Shown: positions 1-11,548 of the stretch, piece by piece | Layout: each line of letters starts with the position of its first letter | Position numbering within the stretch: the first letter of the stretch is position 1 | DNA from: Phlebotomus papatasi | Taxonomy: Eukaryota; Arthropoda; Insecta; Diptera; Psychodidae | Reading direction: 5' to 3' | NCBI RefSeq assembly: GCF_024763615.1 | Contig: NC_077222.1 | Span: forward strand, 58,838,001 to 58,902,000 | Length of the DNA stretch: 64,000 nt | Made by a program: the position numbers and the translations under genes | Notes under the pieces: model-generated | What the model was told of the DNA's origin: nothing | Database searches by the model: none | What the model saw: the letters and a program-made list of their open reading frames with translations, nothing else

Positions 1-1073
1 AAAATAGGAAGTCACAAGTATTTGTGCGGTATTCGTCAGGTCAAATAGAAGTTTCATTTCACATATTCCCTCTCATTTTAGTTGTCCAGCAAAGTCCTAG
101 ACATTCTATAGTGCGTTTTCTCAAATATTTCTCTGCGGAGAATTACAATGAGAGAAATTATTGCACATTCCCACACGAATATATGTGAAATCGAACTCCT
201 ACTTTTCTTTGACGAACGTCATACAAATACTTATAACCTGCTATCTTGCTCCGGCCGGGATGTTTCAAGTTGACAATTGTCAACTTCAATGGCTTTTTCT
301 CGAAAATTTTTAAGTGCAAAACAGTGCTTCAGAAAAATGTGAAGAAAAGTTATTGTTTAATGTCTTTTGACTGCAGTGATGATTTTAGTGAGTGCGTTAG
401 GCTTCAATCTAATCATTTATAGCCCATTTAGTTTTATTGATTCAATATTCTCAGTGAAAAAAAAACATTTAAAGGCAGCTGCCTCGCGTTTAAAGGCAGA
501 CTATGCCAGCTGCCTTCATACAAATCGACATCACTTTTTTAATTTCCTCAGAAGGAAAAACTGAGGACTTGTAAGTGCTAAATGAAGTAAGCATATACGC
601 TGAATAAACAAGAGAATTTTTTGGTGTAGTAGAAAATAAAATCCATTTTGCGAATTCTTCAGAAAAAAATCTTAAATTTGGAACTCCATTTTTCGTTTGA
701 AGGCAGACGACCTTCCCCTACCTAAGCACCCAAAAAGTTTGCGAGAAGCCTAATCCACGGGGTGTTTTATAATATCGTGTGTTTGAGTATTCTGCAAAGC
801 TGGGATGTTTGGTTATCTCTCTTTTTGGTACCTTATAGAAATTACCTTTCTTGAGGCAAAATGTTGTTTAATCTTTTTTGTCACTTTATAATCCCTAATG
901 TTTCTAAACGTCCTCTATTTGAAACAAATCGGGTTTAAAGGCACGTTCAATATAGTTAATTCTAAACGTCTAAAACCTCTAGTATACAATATTGTTCTTA
1001 AATCAATTTATTTGAAATATTGCTTAATTTTTTTTCTCGTTGTGTTATAAGACCTCTTTAAATTTCGTTCTAG
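1..1073 (+). other. Intron sequence upstream of the first visible dmrt99B-like exon
   Basis: AT-rich, no supported coding. The exon at 1074 begins inside a codon, so an upstream exon must exist, but I see no zinc-binding DM domain cysteine/histidine pattern here. A small inverted repeat built on GGCAGCTGCC lies near 473-515. Positions about 700-790 resemble one end of the TAGGGGAAGGCTTT foldback family found at 25639 and 37725. Confidence 0.6.
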
Positions 1074-4000
1074 AAATCGATCTCGTGAGATCCACGCGAC
1101 TCTCATCGTCTTATTCGCCAGAAAACACAGAAAATGACGGAAGTCCTGGTAAGTGTGTGAACAATCAAAAGTACTGTTGATCTTTTATTAGTTGAACAGT
1201 TTCCATTTTATTTGGCGTGTGTATTACAATGAGTAAATTCAGTTCCAACTTTTCCATTGTTAATAATATACGGGAATACTTAGTGCTCAAATGATGAAAA
1301 GGTTCTTGAGAGTGGCAGAGAAAAGCGTGAAAATACACTTTGGCTTCCTCAAGTTGTTTGCTCATGGTATTAAAATACAGGGTGACTTTTTTCCAAAGAT
1401 CTTCTGCAGATTCCTTTAAGAGAAGTATAATTTCACAATTTTTATGCGGAACATTTTAAGAGGATTTTGTTCTTTTGCCTCTTACGAAATATTTTCTGGA
1501 GAGGTTCTCCTTGAAATTGCTCGAAAATTCTGATAAATTTTAGCACTTTGGTAAAAATTTATCATATTGTTCTAATTGAGGCAATTACATTGTGCTCAAA
1601 AGCGTACCAAAGGGGATGAGATTTTGTGATGTGGGTATACGATATAATGAATTGAATACACATGATTTACTGGATACTTGAAATCATCCATTGAAATTCA
1701 TTTTGTCTGCGTCGGGGTGGAAAATGCAAAAGGCATCATTGAGAGTTTGTAGAGACGGTGAACCCATTAGGGGTTGGTTCTCTGGCCAAACAAACATCTC
1801 ACGCAGCCACAGAGGGATTTTACATTGATCAGAGATTTTGTACAATTATTGTGTGAGTATTGCGGGAGAAAAGCATCAGATATTTATTCTCAAGTATCGT
1901 TTAGAAAATGTTCAAGAGTCTATTCACAGAGAATATTATATGGAGAAAAGTCCATCTTTTGCCCCCATTTCTCATGTTTACTCTCTATAAAACTTTCTGG
2001 ACGATGTAAAAATGATTTAGATGTAGCTTCGCTTGATGTGCTCTTATGGATTGAATGCAATGCAAAATTTTATTGTATGATTTTTCTTGTGATTTGTATT
2101 TTATATGATATCCATATCATCACTTTTATATCGTTTATCCATCCCTCTCAATACGATGTGCTTTTTATCCTTTCGTTCTTGAGGGGTTTAATATTGTGGA
2201 AAAAAAAGAAATATGACCTGACACAGAATTCCTCTTCTCAAGGAGAATTACTTCCAAAATTTCAGCAATTTGAGCACAATAATTGATGTTATACGTATAT
2301 ATAAATCTTCCCTACGGCAGAGAGAACATGAGAAAAGTTTACAAACTGTGACCGCAACCCTTACCACACCCTCATAATTGCAGTATAAAAATATAAATAA
2401 TAAAAAAATAAACCCTCTTGCAAGAGTGTTGTGCATTATGTCAAAGACAGAATTTTTCTCCAACAAAAGAGTCACAATTAAAATTAAAATTACGCGCGCG
2501 GCAACTCCTCTTCATGCAAAAGTTGAACGTTCTCTTTGACATCACCCTAAAAAGTTTTAGGTATTTGATTTAATTGATATCAACAGACACATAGAGCAAT
2601 TCTAACAATACCAGACGCCAGAGTTTCTTGTAAAAGAATAGAAATACCATCATTTAAAGTGAATTGTATTGTTGTCTCTGCAAGACCGTCTCATAGTTGG
2701 TAGGTCTTTTGCCATTACCTTTTCCATGTATAATCTGTTGCTGAGACCAATATAAAAGATTTTCCCGTGAAAGTGCGTCTTCCTCAAAAGAGGGATAGAA
2801 AAAGAGGCTGAAGTTTAAAGTTTTCCCCTCACAAACTAAGCCACAAGTTTCATCCAATAGCTGTTGTGTTATAATCTCAGATGAATATTCTTCATGGAAA
2901 GTTTCAATGATGTCACCAGCACTAGGAATGCTAATAAATTTCATAGAATTACATCTGCAGATGTTTTAAATACAATTTCAGTACATAATAGACACGCCGT
3001 AACTCTATTATGAACGAGATAAAATGCCGAATGTCTTTCTCATCCTCTTCCTCCGGGTCATTTTTATGGGGTTTTCCTTCTCAAAATAAAACAGGGGAAA
3101 ATTTTATTATTCACGCAAGTGCTTATGGTTAAAAATTATCTCTTTTGTATTTAGTTAAATCACCAAATAATTGATTTTTGAATTTTAGGGGGGAGTTTAT
3201 TTGGACCAAAATTTAATGTAGGGTCAATTAACCACTATTCGTCAATGATCATTCTTCCAACACCGAGCCTAAATTGTTGACTTCCGATATAAAACATATA
3301 CTTAATTGTATATTACTTTCAATTCTATTCTCTGAACTAAAATACACTGAAATATTTGATTTCTTGTCAGAGATATGAAACAAGGAGTGAATAAAGGCGT
3401 TTGTATTATTTTATGTAAAAAAAATGGAATTTGGATGAATTATTCGTCTATACACGTCTTAAATCATATTTGAAAATTAAAAAAATTCAAAATTAAATCC
3501 AAATTTTACCAAATTGGTTGAGAATTAGGCCCTCCACAGTAGTTGAACTTTGACATTCGAAAATTCTGATATGGGCGAAATGTTCATCTGGACTGTCTTC
3601 AAATCATTTCTAAAAACAATATAAGATATAATTGAAGTAATTTTCAAAATAAATAAAAAAAAACATGGTATAGAAGGAGAGAAGAGGTGGGAAAGAGAAA
3701 GAAAAACACGTTTTAAGATTTTATCTACTTAAAGGGGAAGAGGGATCGATAAAGACTGGAAGTGATATATCTTACTGTTTGACCTCTAGTCTGGTAAACG
3801 AAAAAAAACAAAGCGAACAGTTAAAAATTGTAAATCAAATACGAATGGTTTATTGCCGATTGAGACGAATACAGCCAGGTTGGAAATTCTAAAATTCTTC
3901 CAAAAAAATCTAAATATAATCAAATCGATTGATAAATATAGGCCCACTGCAGTTATTGAAGTTTGACTTTTGAAAACGTGATATTGAAATTTTTTTCAGT

Positions 4001-7000
4001 CATAGATGAAATATTCACATAGGTTACCTCCAAAATAAGTTCGAAAATTAGACAGATAGTTAGATTATAAGAAGCATGGTGCGATATGTGGGCTGTATAC
4101 ACCTAGGCGTTCTTTGAGCTCCTTAAACCAACAAATTTTACTCCAATTCTTACAAAAACTGACTGAACTGCAGAATATCCTGAGCTGCCGCTGTTTTGAC
4201 ATTCTCCAGTGTCAGAACTTCTTTCATAATTTTGATTCTTTAGCTTGAGGATTTGAAGAAATAATATATGTTTTACTACTTCCAAACTCTTATCATAACC
4301 TCTGCAAGATGAGGTAACATACACAATTTACAAGATGTGTATATAGCCAGTGCCCTGTGTAAGGAAATTCCTATAATTACACTGAAGTTCCTCCTGTTAA
4401 GATTTAACAGGAGTTGAGATCTAAGTTCGAAAATTAAAAAAAATACGTTTAAGTAATTTTCGAAATACAACAAGAAATAAAACTTGGTTTTCGAGTGGTT
4501 GGAGGAGCTTTGAGAAAAAAAATCTGAAAGTAATATTTTTCATGAGGGGTCACCGAAGACTGGAAGTTGATATCTTTTATCGTTTAAATTCCAGGTGGGT
4601 GACAAGTTGTGAAAAAAGCGGAAATACTGCTCTCTCTTTGAGTTTCACTAAATAAAGACTTTAGTAGTATAACAATTACTTATGTACGGATCATTATCTC
4701 TCAATAACCGATTGAAACTGGCTTGCAAAATTAGCTCTTGTTGAATATTACAGGTTTTATTATTCGTCTTTTTGCAAACCCAAAGTTTCAGTTTTTTAAG
4801 AATTTGAAAACTCGATGGCCTAATTTCTCCTCTGTGTAACTAAATTGTTGCCAAATCTTTATTTTGTTTATATTTTTATCTTGCAAATTTACTTTATTGA
4901 TAACAAATATACAATAAAATATATCAATTTAGTTTTCCCAAGAAAAGCTTTTCATGTCCAAATTGCCATGCCAAATTCAATGCTTCATGTTATAATTATT
5001 TCATAAATTGACTAGAAAAAAAAAAACTATAAAAACTTAATGTATGTTCTTTCTGCAGTAATCTTTCAGAAAAGATGTTATTGCTCTTGATTCTTTTTGT
5101 CAATATTTAATCAAAACTACTTTTTTTTTAAGTTTTTAAAGTAAAGTTGCGAAATAAATGAAAAGAGATGGTGCAAAATTATCAAAAATAGCAATGAAAT
5201 GGAAAGTCTTATACACAGGCACACTGAAGAAGCAATATTTATTTATTTATTTATTGTAAATTTAATCTTGACTGCTGAAAATGCTTCGCAACACAGAAAT
5301 TTATAATTAAATAAAAGAAGATAGGTAGCACGGTAGCAGAAAAGAGTTTATCCACCCTATTGACCCTCTGTGCTCAATATATTTATATCTAAATATTTTT
5401 GCTGAGAGTTTTAGAACGTATACAGCAAAAATGTGCTCTTCCTAATTCACCACACAAACAATTTACTTCAAATAATTACAAAATTATATCCAAATGCCTT
5501 TTGTTGTTCCACTTGAATGAATCTTCGTTTCACCTTCTCAATTGTCTCTTGAACATCCTCTTCTTCGCAATCGCAGGTCCAAAGCGCACGAGGCTCTCAA
5601 ATGAAACAGACAATGACAACGACACAGGATCCGAGTCGTCTCCAAGTAGTCCCACAACATGCCTGAAGGCAAATCCATTTTCTTTGCCCAGTCAACTGTC
5701 ACCCATTCAGAGGGGTACAGCAAGTTCACCGGAGTCGGATCTCGATGTGGATTCAGCCCTCGAGAATGCCACTCCTGAGAATCTCAGTCTCAAGAAGGAG
5801 GATTCTACATCTCCACCCCCCAGTGGTCCCCCTTGCTCCCTCGATAATCTCCACGCACTGCGCTCCTTCACGGGTTCTCAGGGTTTCATACCCTACCACC
5901 ATCATCATCATCAGCAGCAGTTTGTGCCGCAGGATACCCTCGATGGAGGTAGCTCTCTGTCTAGCCAGTCGCGGTCGCCTGTAAATGTTCTGCTGAGAGT
6001 CTTTCCCAATAGACGGCGCAGCGAAGTGGAGCAACTTTTGCACAGATTCCGTGGAGATGTTGTCCAGGCAATGGAGGCGATGTTGAATGGCGAAAATGCC
6101 CTGAATTCCATCTGGTGAGTACACTTAATTTTCCACATCACTTACATGCTTGTCCACACGTGATCTAGGGCACGTGACGATATTTCACAAATTGATTGTC
6201 CTTGTGGAAACCGCTTGATTTGGAATCTCTTTCGCATTAATGAGTGTTTAGCAAGAAGATAGGGGTTAAACGTTATATCGTTAATATTTACTCTATATTT
6301 AGAAAGTAAATTAAAAAGCAATTTTAAGGGGTATTCGGTAAAATTTTCATGATATTAAATTATTTCTATACATCTTGATATTGCGATTAAGACTGACCCT
6401 AAGTAATATAACTTGAAATTTGAAATATTTTAGTCGTTTTTGATAGTTCACACATTTTTTTGGGAAAAGTTTTTGAACAAATCAATAAGGGAAATAAAAT
6501 TCTATACTATAAAAACAAATAAAATTGCTATTATGAATTTATTAAGGAACTATATAACTAAAATATTAAGAAAAAATTATTTGATTATTCAGGAAACATT
6601 AAAACACAAATTAGTCTATACTCCGAGTAATATAAAAAATATAATAAACATTTTTTTTAAATTTTTTTTTTGAAGTCATATAAACTTAATATTTTTTTTT
6701 AATTTGTTAGAAAGAAATTAGCTAATGACCGGATAGAAAATTTAGTTAGGTGTGTGCTTAATTTAAGTTGTGCTTTTGCGGGTGACTTTCAGTGTTCCAT
6801 CCGTTTCTCCACCCTTTTCCGTCAAGTCCGCCTTTTCACCCCTCATACCGCCGACGGCATTTGTTTCTTCCGGCGGTGGAAGGTATCCGTACATGCCACA
6901 ACAACCAGTGGCTACCAAACGCTTTCTAGCAGCGCCATATTCCGGCACCGGCTACCTTTCTACTGTAATTCAGTCTGAACCGACGGATCAGATTGAATCG

Positions 7001-7105
7001 AATGGATCGAGTGGTGCAGCTAGTGGAGGAAGTTCCACGGGAAATGGTGGAGGAAGTAACGGCAGGGGTGGGACACCGACTGGTGGCAGTGAGAACCAAG
7101 AGTAG
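1074..7105 (+). CDS. dmrt99B: DMRT-A family transcription factor, C-terminal part (dmrt99B-like), 5' truncated by the window
   Basis: Three coding exons fit by splice phase: 1074-1148 (after TTCTAG, before GTAAGT), 5577-6114 (before GTGAGT) and 6793-7105, ending in TAG. Together they give about 307 residues. The middle exon holds an acidic/serine-rich stretch after PKRTRLSNETDND, a His/Gln run (about 5897-5924) and a DMA domain (about 5975-6094) with the core LLRVFPNRRRSEVEQLLHRF followed by VVQAMEAMLNG. The last exon carries SVKSAFSPLIPP, typical of DMRT-A proteins, and a Gly/Ser-rich tail. In the family the DM domain binds the DNA minor groove, and DMRT-A members act in neural and sexual development; here the DM domain must lie upstream of the window. 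The DMA domain excludes doublesex. dmrt93B also has a DMA domain, so the paralogue assignment is likely but not certain. The 75-bp first exon reads IDLVRSTRLSSSYSPENTEN, and its phase joins the next exon exactly. Confidence 0.8.
1149..3499 (+). other. dmrt99B-like intron, first half, no supported gene
   Basis: Part of a 4.4-kb intron. Two open frames occur: 1774-2286 (+, 170 codons) and 2654-2944 (-, 96 codons). Neither has a recognisable domain, splice context or neighbouring exon. The minus frame has a fairly balanced composition and is the less certain rejection. Confidence 0.5.
3500..4640 (+). repeat. Two diverged units of a dispersed repeat family
   Basis: Unit 1 (about 3520-3890) and unit 2 (about 3900-4640) each start near a phrase like GGCCC(T)CCACAGTAGTTGAA and end near GACTGGAAGTTGATAT, with a version of ACCGTTTGACCTCCAGG after it. 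The same phrases recur in both orientations at 15470-15720, 16740-17460, 28860-29270, 29580-29940, 36310-36900, 45540-45809 and 56480-56815. No conserved reading frame is seen. The superfamily is unknown. Confidence 0.6.
4641..5576 (+). other. dmrt99B-like intron, second half
   Basis: AT-rich and non-coding up to the splice acceptor TCGCAG at 5571-5576. It contains a short (ATTT)n microsatellite at about 5237-5255. Confidence 0.6.
6115..6792 (+). other. Last intron of the dmrt99B-like gene
   Basis: Very AT-rich, 678 bp, bounded by GTGAGT and TTTCAG. The open frame at 6440-6673 is A/T-driven and not credible. Confidence 0.7.
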
Positions 7106-7430
7106 TGTCAAGTACATTGAATTTTAATAATTCAACTATTTCATTCAGTATAGTCACATAAGAGTATTTTTATCAAAAGAGAAGTTTCTCTTATTTCCAA
7201 AAAAAAAAAAAGAAAAACAAAGCCTAGTGTAGTGATTTGTTCTCGAAATATTAGAATGGAGAAGGTTAATTTTAGCCTCCCAAGTAGATGAAATTCTAGC
7301 ATGTATAATCTTTGAGAAGAGTGTACAGTAATTGTGTATTTAGAATTAATTCATCTCAATAATAATGCTTTAATCAGATATTGAAATTATTTGAGAAGCA
7401 AATAAAGATGTGTAATGGATTGAAAAATTT
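7106..7430 (+). other. 3' UTR of the dmrt99B-like gene
   Basis: Follows the TAG stop at 7103-7105. It contains an A-rich run (about 7200-7217) and ends near the AATAAA at 7401 with a T-rich stretch after it. The exact cleavage site is inferred. Confidence 0.6.
7401..7406 (+). promoter_or_regulatory. Poly(A) signal AATAAA of the dmrt99B-like gene
   Basis: Canonical hexamer 296 bp after the stop codon. A T/G-rich stretch (TTTTTATTTTTGC) begins about 20 bp downstream, as expected for a cleavage element. Confidence 0.65.
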
Positions 7431-7790
7431 TTATTTTTGCAAAGTTCTTGGTCGCAAGTATTTCAATTGGATCTTTGATCTCTTTATTTTCTGGAAAACA
7501 ACTAGAAATTTTTCTTACAGTTCTACAGCGTTATTGTGCCCCTTGTGAAGATATATGAACAATTTCCTTCAATTTCACAGTCATTCGCACTCCCCCAAAT
7601 CATCTTGAAATAAACGAATTAATAAAGCAGCAATAACTTCAAAGAGAGATGGATATAAAATATCATTGTTAGTTAGAGTTGAAAGAATTTTAGATTGAAG
7701 ATTTTCTTGAACTCAACAGGGGAATACTGGAAAGAAGGATTTGCTTTAATACCGAAAATGTCCAGTGATTTCTTCGGCTTAAATTGTTTT

Positions 7791-8258
7791 GGGGAAACTG
7801 GGACACCACCGAACATGAGGTAGCACCGAACACTGATTTTTATTTTTGAATTATATACTTAAAATATAACGAATATTTCTTCATTAGACAAACATGCCTA
7901 TAGTATCTATGGATACACTGAGAGAAATCCTAAAAAAATTAAAATAACATTCCGGAAATGTTAATTTTACCCTGCATTATTTATCCGAAATCGGTGTAAA
8001 TATTATGCTTTTTAGGTGTATTATGGATTAAAGTTACCCCTTTTCATGTTAATTTTACATTTAAAAAGGTGTAAAATTAACATTAAAAAATGTTGATATA
8101 TTTTTACACCTTAAAAGTGTTAAAGTTAGGAGGAAAAAAAGTTAATTGCACCCTCTTTTTTCTCAGTGTACAGTTCTCGTCCTCTGAAGTCTATTGTCTA
8201 ATAAAAAAATCGCAGTGTTCGGTGCTATCCCGTATTCGGTAGTGCCCCAGTTTCTTCT
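7791..8258. repeat. Foldback element (GGGGAAACTGGG ends), interrupted by a MITE
   Basis: The left end reads GGGGAAACTGGGACACCACC and the right end is its near reverse complement (GTAGTGCCCCAGTTTCTTCT). The intact relative at 30536-30749 is 214 bp. Subtracting the 257-bp insertion at 7914-8170 from this copy leaves about 211 bp, so the match in length supports a clean insertion. Confidence 0.75.
7914..8170. mobile_element. Mariner-like MITE, TACACTGAGA family, copy 1
   Basis: Terminal inverted repeats TACACTGAGA / TCTCAGTGTA, flanked by or including a TA dinucleotide as in Tc1/mariner insertions. The interior repeats TTAATTTTACACCTTTT-like words in both orientations. There is no coding capacity. 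Sister copies lie at 9605-9854 and 37209-37469. Confidence 0.8.
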
Positions 8259-9604
8259 AATTCATAATTGTTCTAATTGATTGAATCAGGACAGTTATCG
8301 TCTATAATTTATTTCAAGTTACAAATGCTTTTTTTTTGTAAAAAAAATCAAACCCATATTAATATAAATTAATAAATTAAGATATTAATAATTTTTTTTA
8401 TGTTTATTTAAAGGACATTTTGAAAATTATTTTTATAAGTTCTACAGATTTTTACGCGGATTTTACACTTTTAAATATTGTTTAACTCACTTACTTTGAT
8501 GTTCTAAGTGTTAGAATAGCGCATATAAGATTTCGATCGTGGATTTTTGTTAAGTTTATCTTTGATTTTTCTCAAATCTCTCGATATAATTCAGTTTATT
8601 ATAGTATTAGGATAGAGATGAAGTATGACAGAAAAACAAATCCTCACTAAGAAATTTAATTTGATGATCTAAACTTCTAAACAAACTTTTATTTTAATAT
8701 TTTTTATTGATCAATCTAACATAAAGGGAGATAATTTCGTGGTCAAGTAAAAATAAAATATCTGGGGTTATCTTGTTTGATTTAATGAAAATATTCTCAA
8801 TGCGTTAGGAAAAAAATAGTGAAAAAATTACTTATTAAAGATTATCGACATTAGTTTCATATTTAAATCTATAAAATATTTCATTTCAAATACATTCTCT
8901 GATTGGCTAAAAGCTTGGAAATACTTAAAGTTTTATCCAATCAAAGAAATTCAAGGGACTAAAAATTCTATGGAACTACTTAAATATTTAGTTGAAATTA
9001 GAAATTAAAAATAATGACAATAATAAAAAGTCTATACGTATTATATTCTTAGCTTTTTTAGATAACAATTTTTTGGCTGACAGTTTTTTTCAGCTAGAAC
9101 ATGTTGGGCGATAGTTCATTCAAAAATTAGACAGTGAAAGTACAATTTTTCCAGAAAGTTTCAACACCTTTCCGGAGTAAGATATCTAGCAAGCTAATTT
9201 CATTTTAACTTTTTAGTTGTTTTTTTGGGTTTAAATCGCCAATAAGAAATCAATCCAAAACCATTCAAATCCACAAGATTTTTAGTAATTGCAGTCTTAA
9301 AAAATTTTGTAGATTTCCAGGGGAATCAAAAAAGGTATATCAAGTCTGGATTAAAATGGTTTAATACACTACTTAATAAAAAATATAGATAGAGGACATA
9401 ACCCTTGCGATATGTTGATGAATAAAGAGGACAAATTATCCTTCTACTTTATAAAATTATCTAAGAGAACGAAATTTTTAATAATTATGATTATTAAAAA
9501 AAGGTTTTTTTTGGTTACAGTATTCTAATTTGGACAAAAGAGTTAAGGGGATATAAGTATAACTTGAAATTTATTTATTGGCTTTTATTTTGCTGAAATG
9601 ACGT
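8259..9604. other. AT-rich intergenic sequence
   Basis: No gene, RNA or clear repeat boundary recognised. Confidence 0.5.
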
Positions 9605-9854
9605 AAAAGAAATCCGAAAAAGTTAAAACAACATTCCGGAAATGTTAATTTTACCCTGCAGTATTGATCCGAAATCGGTGTTAATATTATGCTTTTTAGG
9701 TGTAGTATGGGTTAAAGTTACCCTTTTTCATGTTAATTTTACACTTAAAATGGTGTAAAATTAACATTAAAAATGTTGATATATTTTTACACCTAAAAAG
9801 TGTTAAAGTTACGTGGGATAAAAGTTAATCGCACCCTCTTTTTTTCTCAGTGTA
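9605..9854. mobile_element. Mariner-like MITE, TACACTGAGA family, copy 2
   Basis: Matches copy 1 along almost all of its length (AACATTCCGGAAATGTTAAT near the left end, CTCAGTGTA at the right end). The left terminus is decayed: the expected TACACTGAG is replaced by an unrelated stretch before AGAAATCCG. Confidence 0.75.
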
Positions 9855-10104
9855 GAACATATCTATTGTTAAAAAAATTAAATGCAAGAAAATGATGAAA
9901 TACGGCTGTAAAGCTGCGTAGATAGATTCTCTACAAAAATACATCATATTATTATGATTGATAAATAATGACATTTTTTATGATAAATTTTGATTTTTTA
10001 AACCAAAAATTGTTATTGCTAAAATTTCAAAAGTCACTAATTGCATAATAGTTATTAATATACAGAAAAAAATATTTTGTAAAATTTTTCATAAATATTT
10101 GTGA

Positions 10105-10578
10105 ATCTCTATTGGAGACTTATGCCCAGCGCACAATAACTTTTGTTTTGTAAACATGTTTTCGAAACTTCCTATGAGAGTGAGCGAGATGACTAGATCT
10201 AGAGCCCACTCTCTCTCACAAGAAGCTCTGAAAACATGTTTACAAACAAAAGTTATTGTGCGTTGGTCATTACGAAATGCTCGTAATTTGTATGACCCTG
10301 TAAAAAATTCGTAAGAGTTTTTACCGTTTGTACTTTTGACAAACTTTGTAAAATGATCACTTAACGAGCATTTTTTATTTCTTTTACAAATATTTGTTTA
10401 AATGTTCGTCAACATGCAATAAATGTTGGTAAAATTTAGTCATTTGTTCATAAAGTTTTGTCAGACGACAATGTACGAACAAATGTTTGTAAGAGAGCAA
10501 AACGTGCTCGTCAAGTGTTTATGTTACAAATAATGTTTGTGAAAAATTACAAACTTTCGTAAGTTCCCAGTAGGAATT
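10105..10578. repeat. Foldback element split by a TTA-flanked MITE
   Basis: The left end CTATTGGAGACTTA resumes after the insertion as CGAAATGCTCG, and the right end CTTTCGTAAGTTCCCAGTAGG is its rough reverse complement. The interior repeats words such as ACAAATGTTTGTA in both orientations. Confidence 0.55.
10123..10269. mobile_element. PIF/Harbinger-like MITE, copy 1
   Basis: A 147-bp, almost fully palindromic element with ends TGCCCAGCGCACAATAAC and its reverse complement, flanked on both sides by TTA (10120-10122 and 10270-10272). A TWA three-base target duplication is the hallmark of PIF/Harbinger. Two further copies (33024-33169, 35704-35849) have the same TTA flanks. It encodes no transposase. 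Confidence 0.75.
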
Positions 10579-10734
10579 CACATTTATAAAAAATTTAAAA
10601 TTTTTTTTTCTGAGTACCTATATATTTCTATAGTCATACTGGTGAGAATTATGAAAAAAAAATCCAATGCTTTAGTTACAATCGTTTGTGACTTCTTCAT
10701 AATTACACGCAGAGCCTCAAAAAAAATCAACCCT

Positions 10735-11092
10735 TATACAGGCTTCAGACCTAAGGCTTAGCTATATCGCTTAACTTCTTTATTTTCTTATCAGTCAAGA
10801 ATGTTTGAAAAAATGGGACTTAAGATTGAATTCTTTGGCCGCGTGTGATTGAAATTTCAATTTCAATTTAAATTTTAATTTTACAGAAAGAGACACCTAT
10901 ATCTGATTTCATTTTGAAAGAGTAAGAGGTAAAATTTCAATTGGTTGAAATTCACTTAATTGAAAAGGTGTGCCGGCGCCATTAAGGACTAATGATCAAT
11001 TTGAATTCTGAAAAACGAATATATTTAATTGCAATTTAGGATTTTGAAACCCTCGGTAACTGGGCTAAACCTCTAGTCTGAAGACCGCTTTA
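10735..11092. repeat. Foldback element, GGCTTCAGACCTAAGGC family
   Basis: The left end TATACAGGCTTCAGACC is mirrored at the right end by AGTCTGAAGACCGC. A diverged copy at 51145-51513 carries an insertion. Single ends of the same family appear near 14615, 30955 and 55113. Confidence 0.6.
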
Positions 11093-11317
11093 GTCCGCGC
11101 ACCGCTGCGCAGCCACTTCATAATCAAAATTAAAATAAAAAAAGATGCTTTATCTCTCTTAAGAACTCCGGAAAAATTTACATTGATCGATTCATGAGCA
11201 AAGTCACGAAAAATGCTAAAAACAAAATTAATTTTTGGCATACTTTTGTCATCTTTAATGAGTTCTACACACTAAAGAAATTTATGTCCATATTGAAGCA
11301 AATTAACTGCGGTTGTG

Positions 11318-11548
11318 TAAGGGCCTTGACAGACATGAGGATTAGCCGAAAGAACGCTTAGCGTAATTATATTCAAAACAATGGATATACTACTTTTCCA
11401 TCATTTTCCACTAATCCGTCTCTCGACTTAAGTCGTAAGTGTGTCAAGGACCTTAGTAAAAATGATAGAAATGCGGTTTAACCATTATTTCGAATATAAT
11501 TACGCTAAGCCGTCTCTCGGCTAATCCTCAAGTCTGTCAAGGCCTTAA
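11318..11548. mobile_element. Foldback MITE, AAGGGCCTTGACAGAC family
   Basis: About 230 bp with long inverted arms: TAAGGGCCTTGACAGAC at the left and GTCTGTCAAGGCCTTA at the right, with GCTTAGCGTAATTATATTC in both arms. A shorter copy lies at 45661-45779. The superfamily is unclear. Confidence 0.7.

Noticed and set aside
1774..2286. 170-codon open frame in the dmrt99B intron
   Set aside because: No domain, biased Phe/Ile/Leu content from A/T-rich DNA, no splice or promoter support.
2654..2944. 96-codon minus-strand frame with a more protein-like composition
   Set aside because: No recognised family and no partner exons; kept only as a note in the intron entry.
5753..6124. Minus-strand frames opposite the DMA domain exon
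   Set aside because: Antisense shadows of the dmrt99B coding exon.
10123..10269. Palindrome as a microRNA precursor
   Set aside because: Three copies with TTA target flanks identify it as a transposon.
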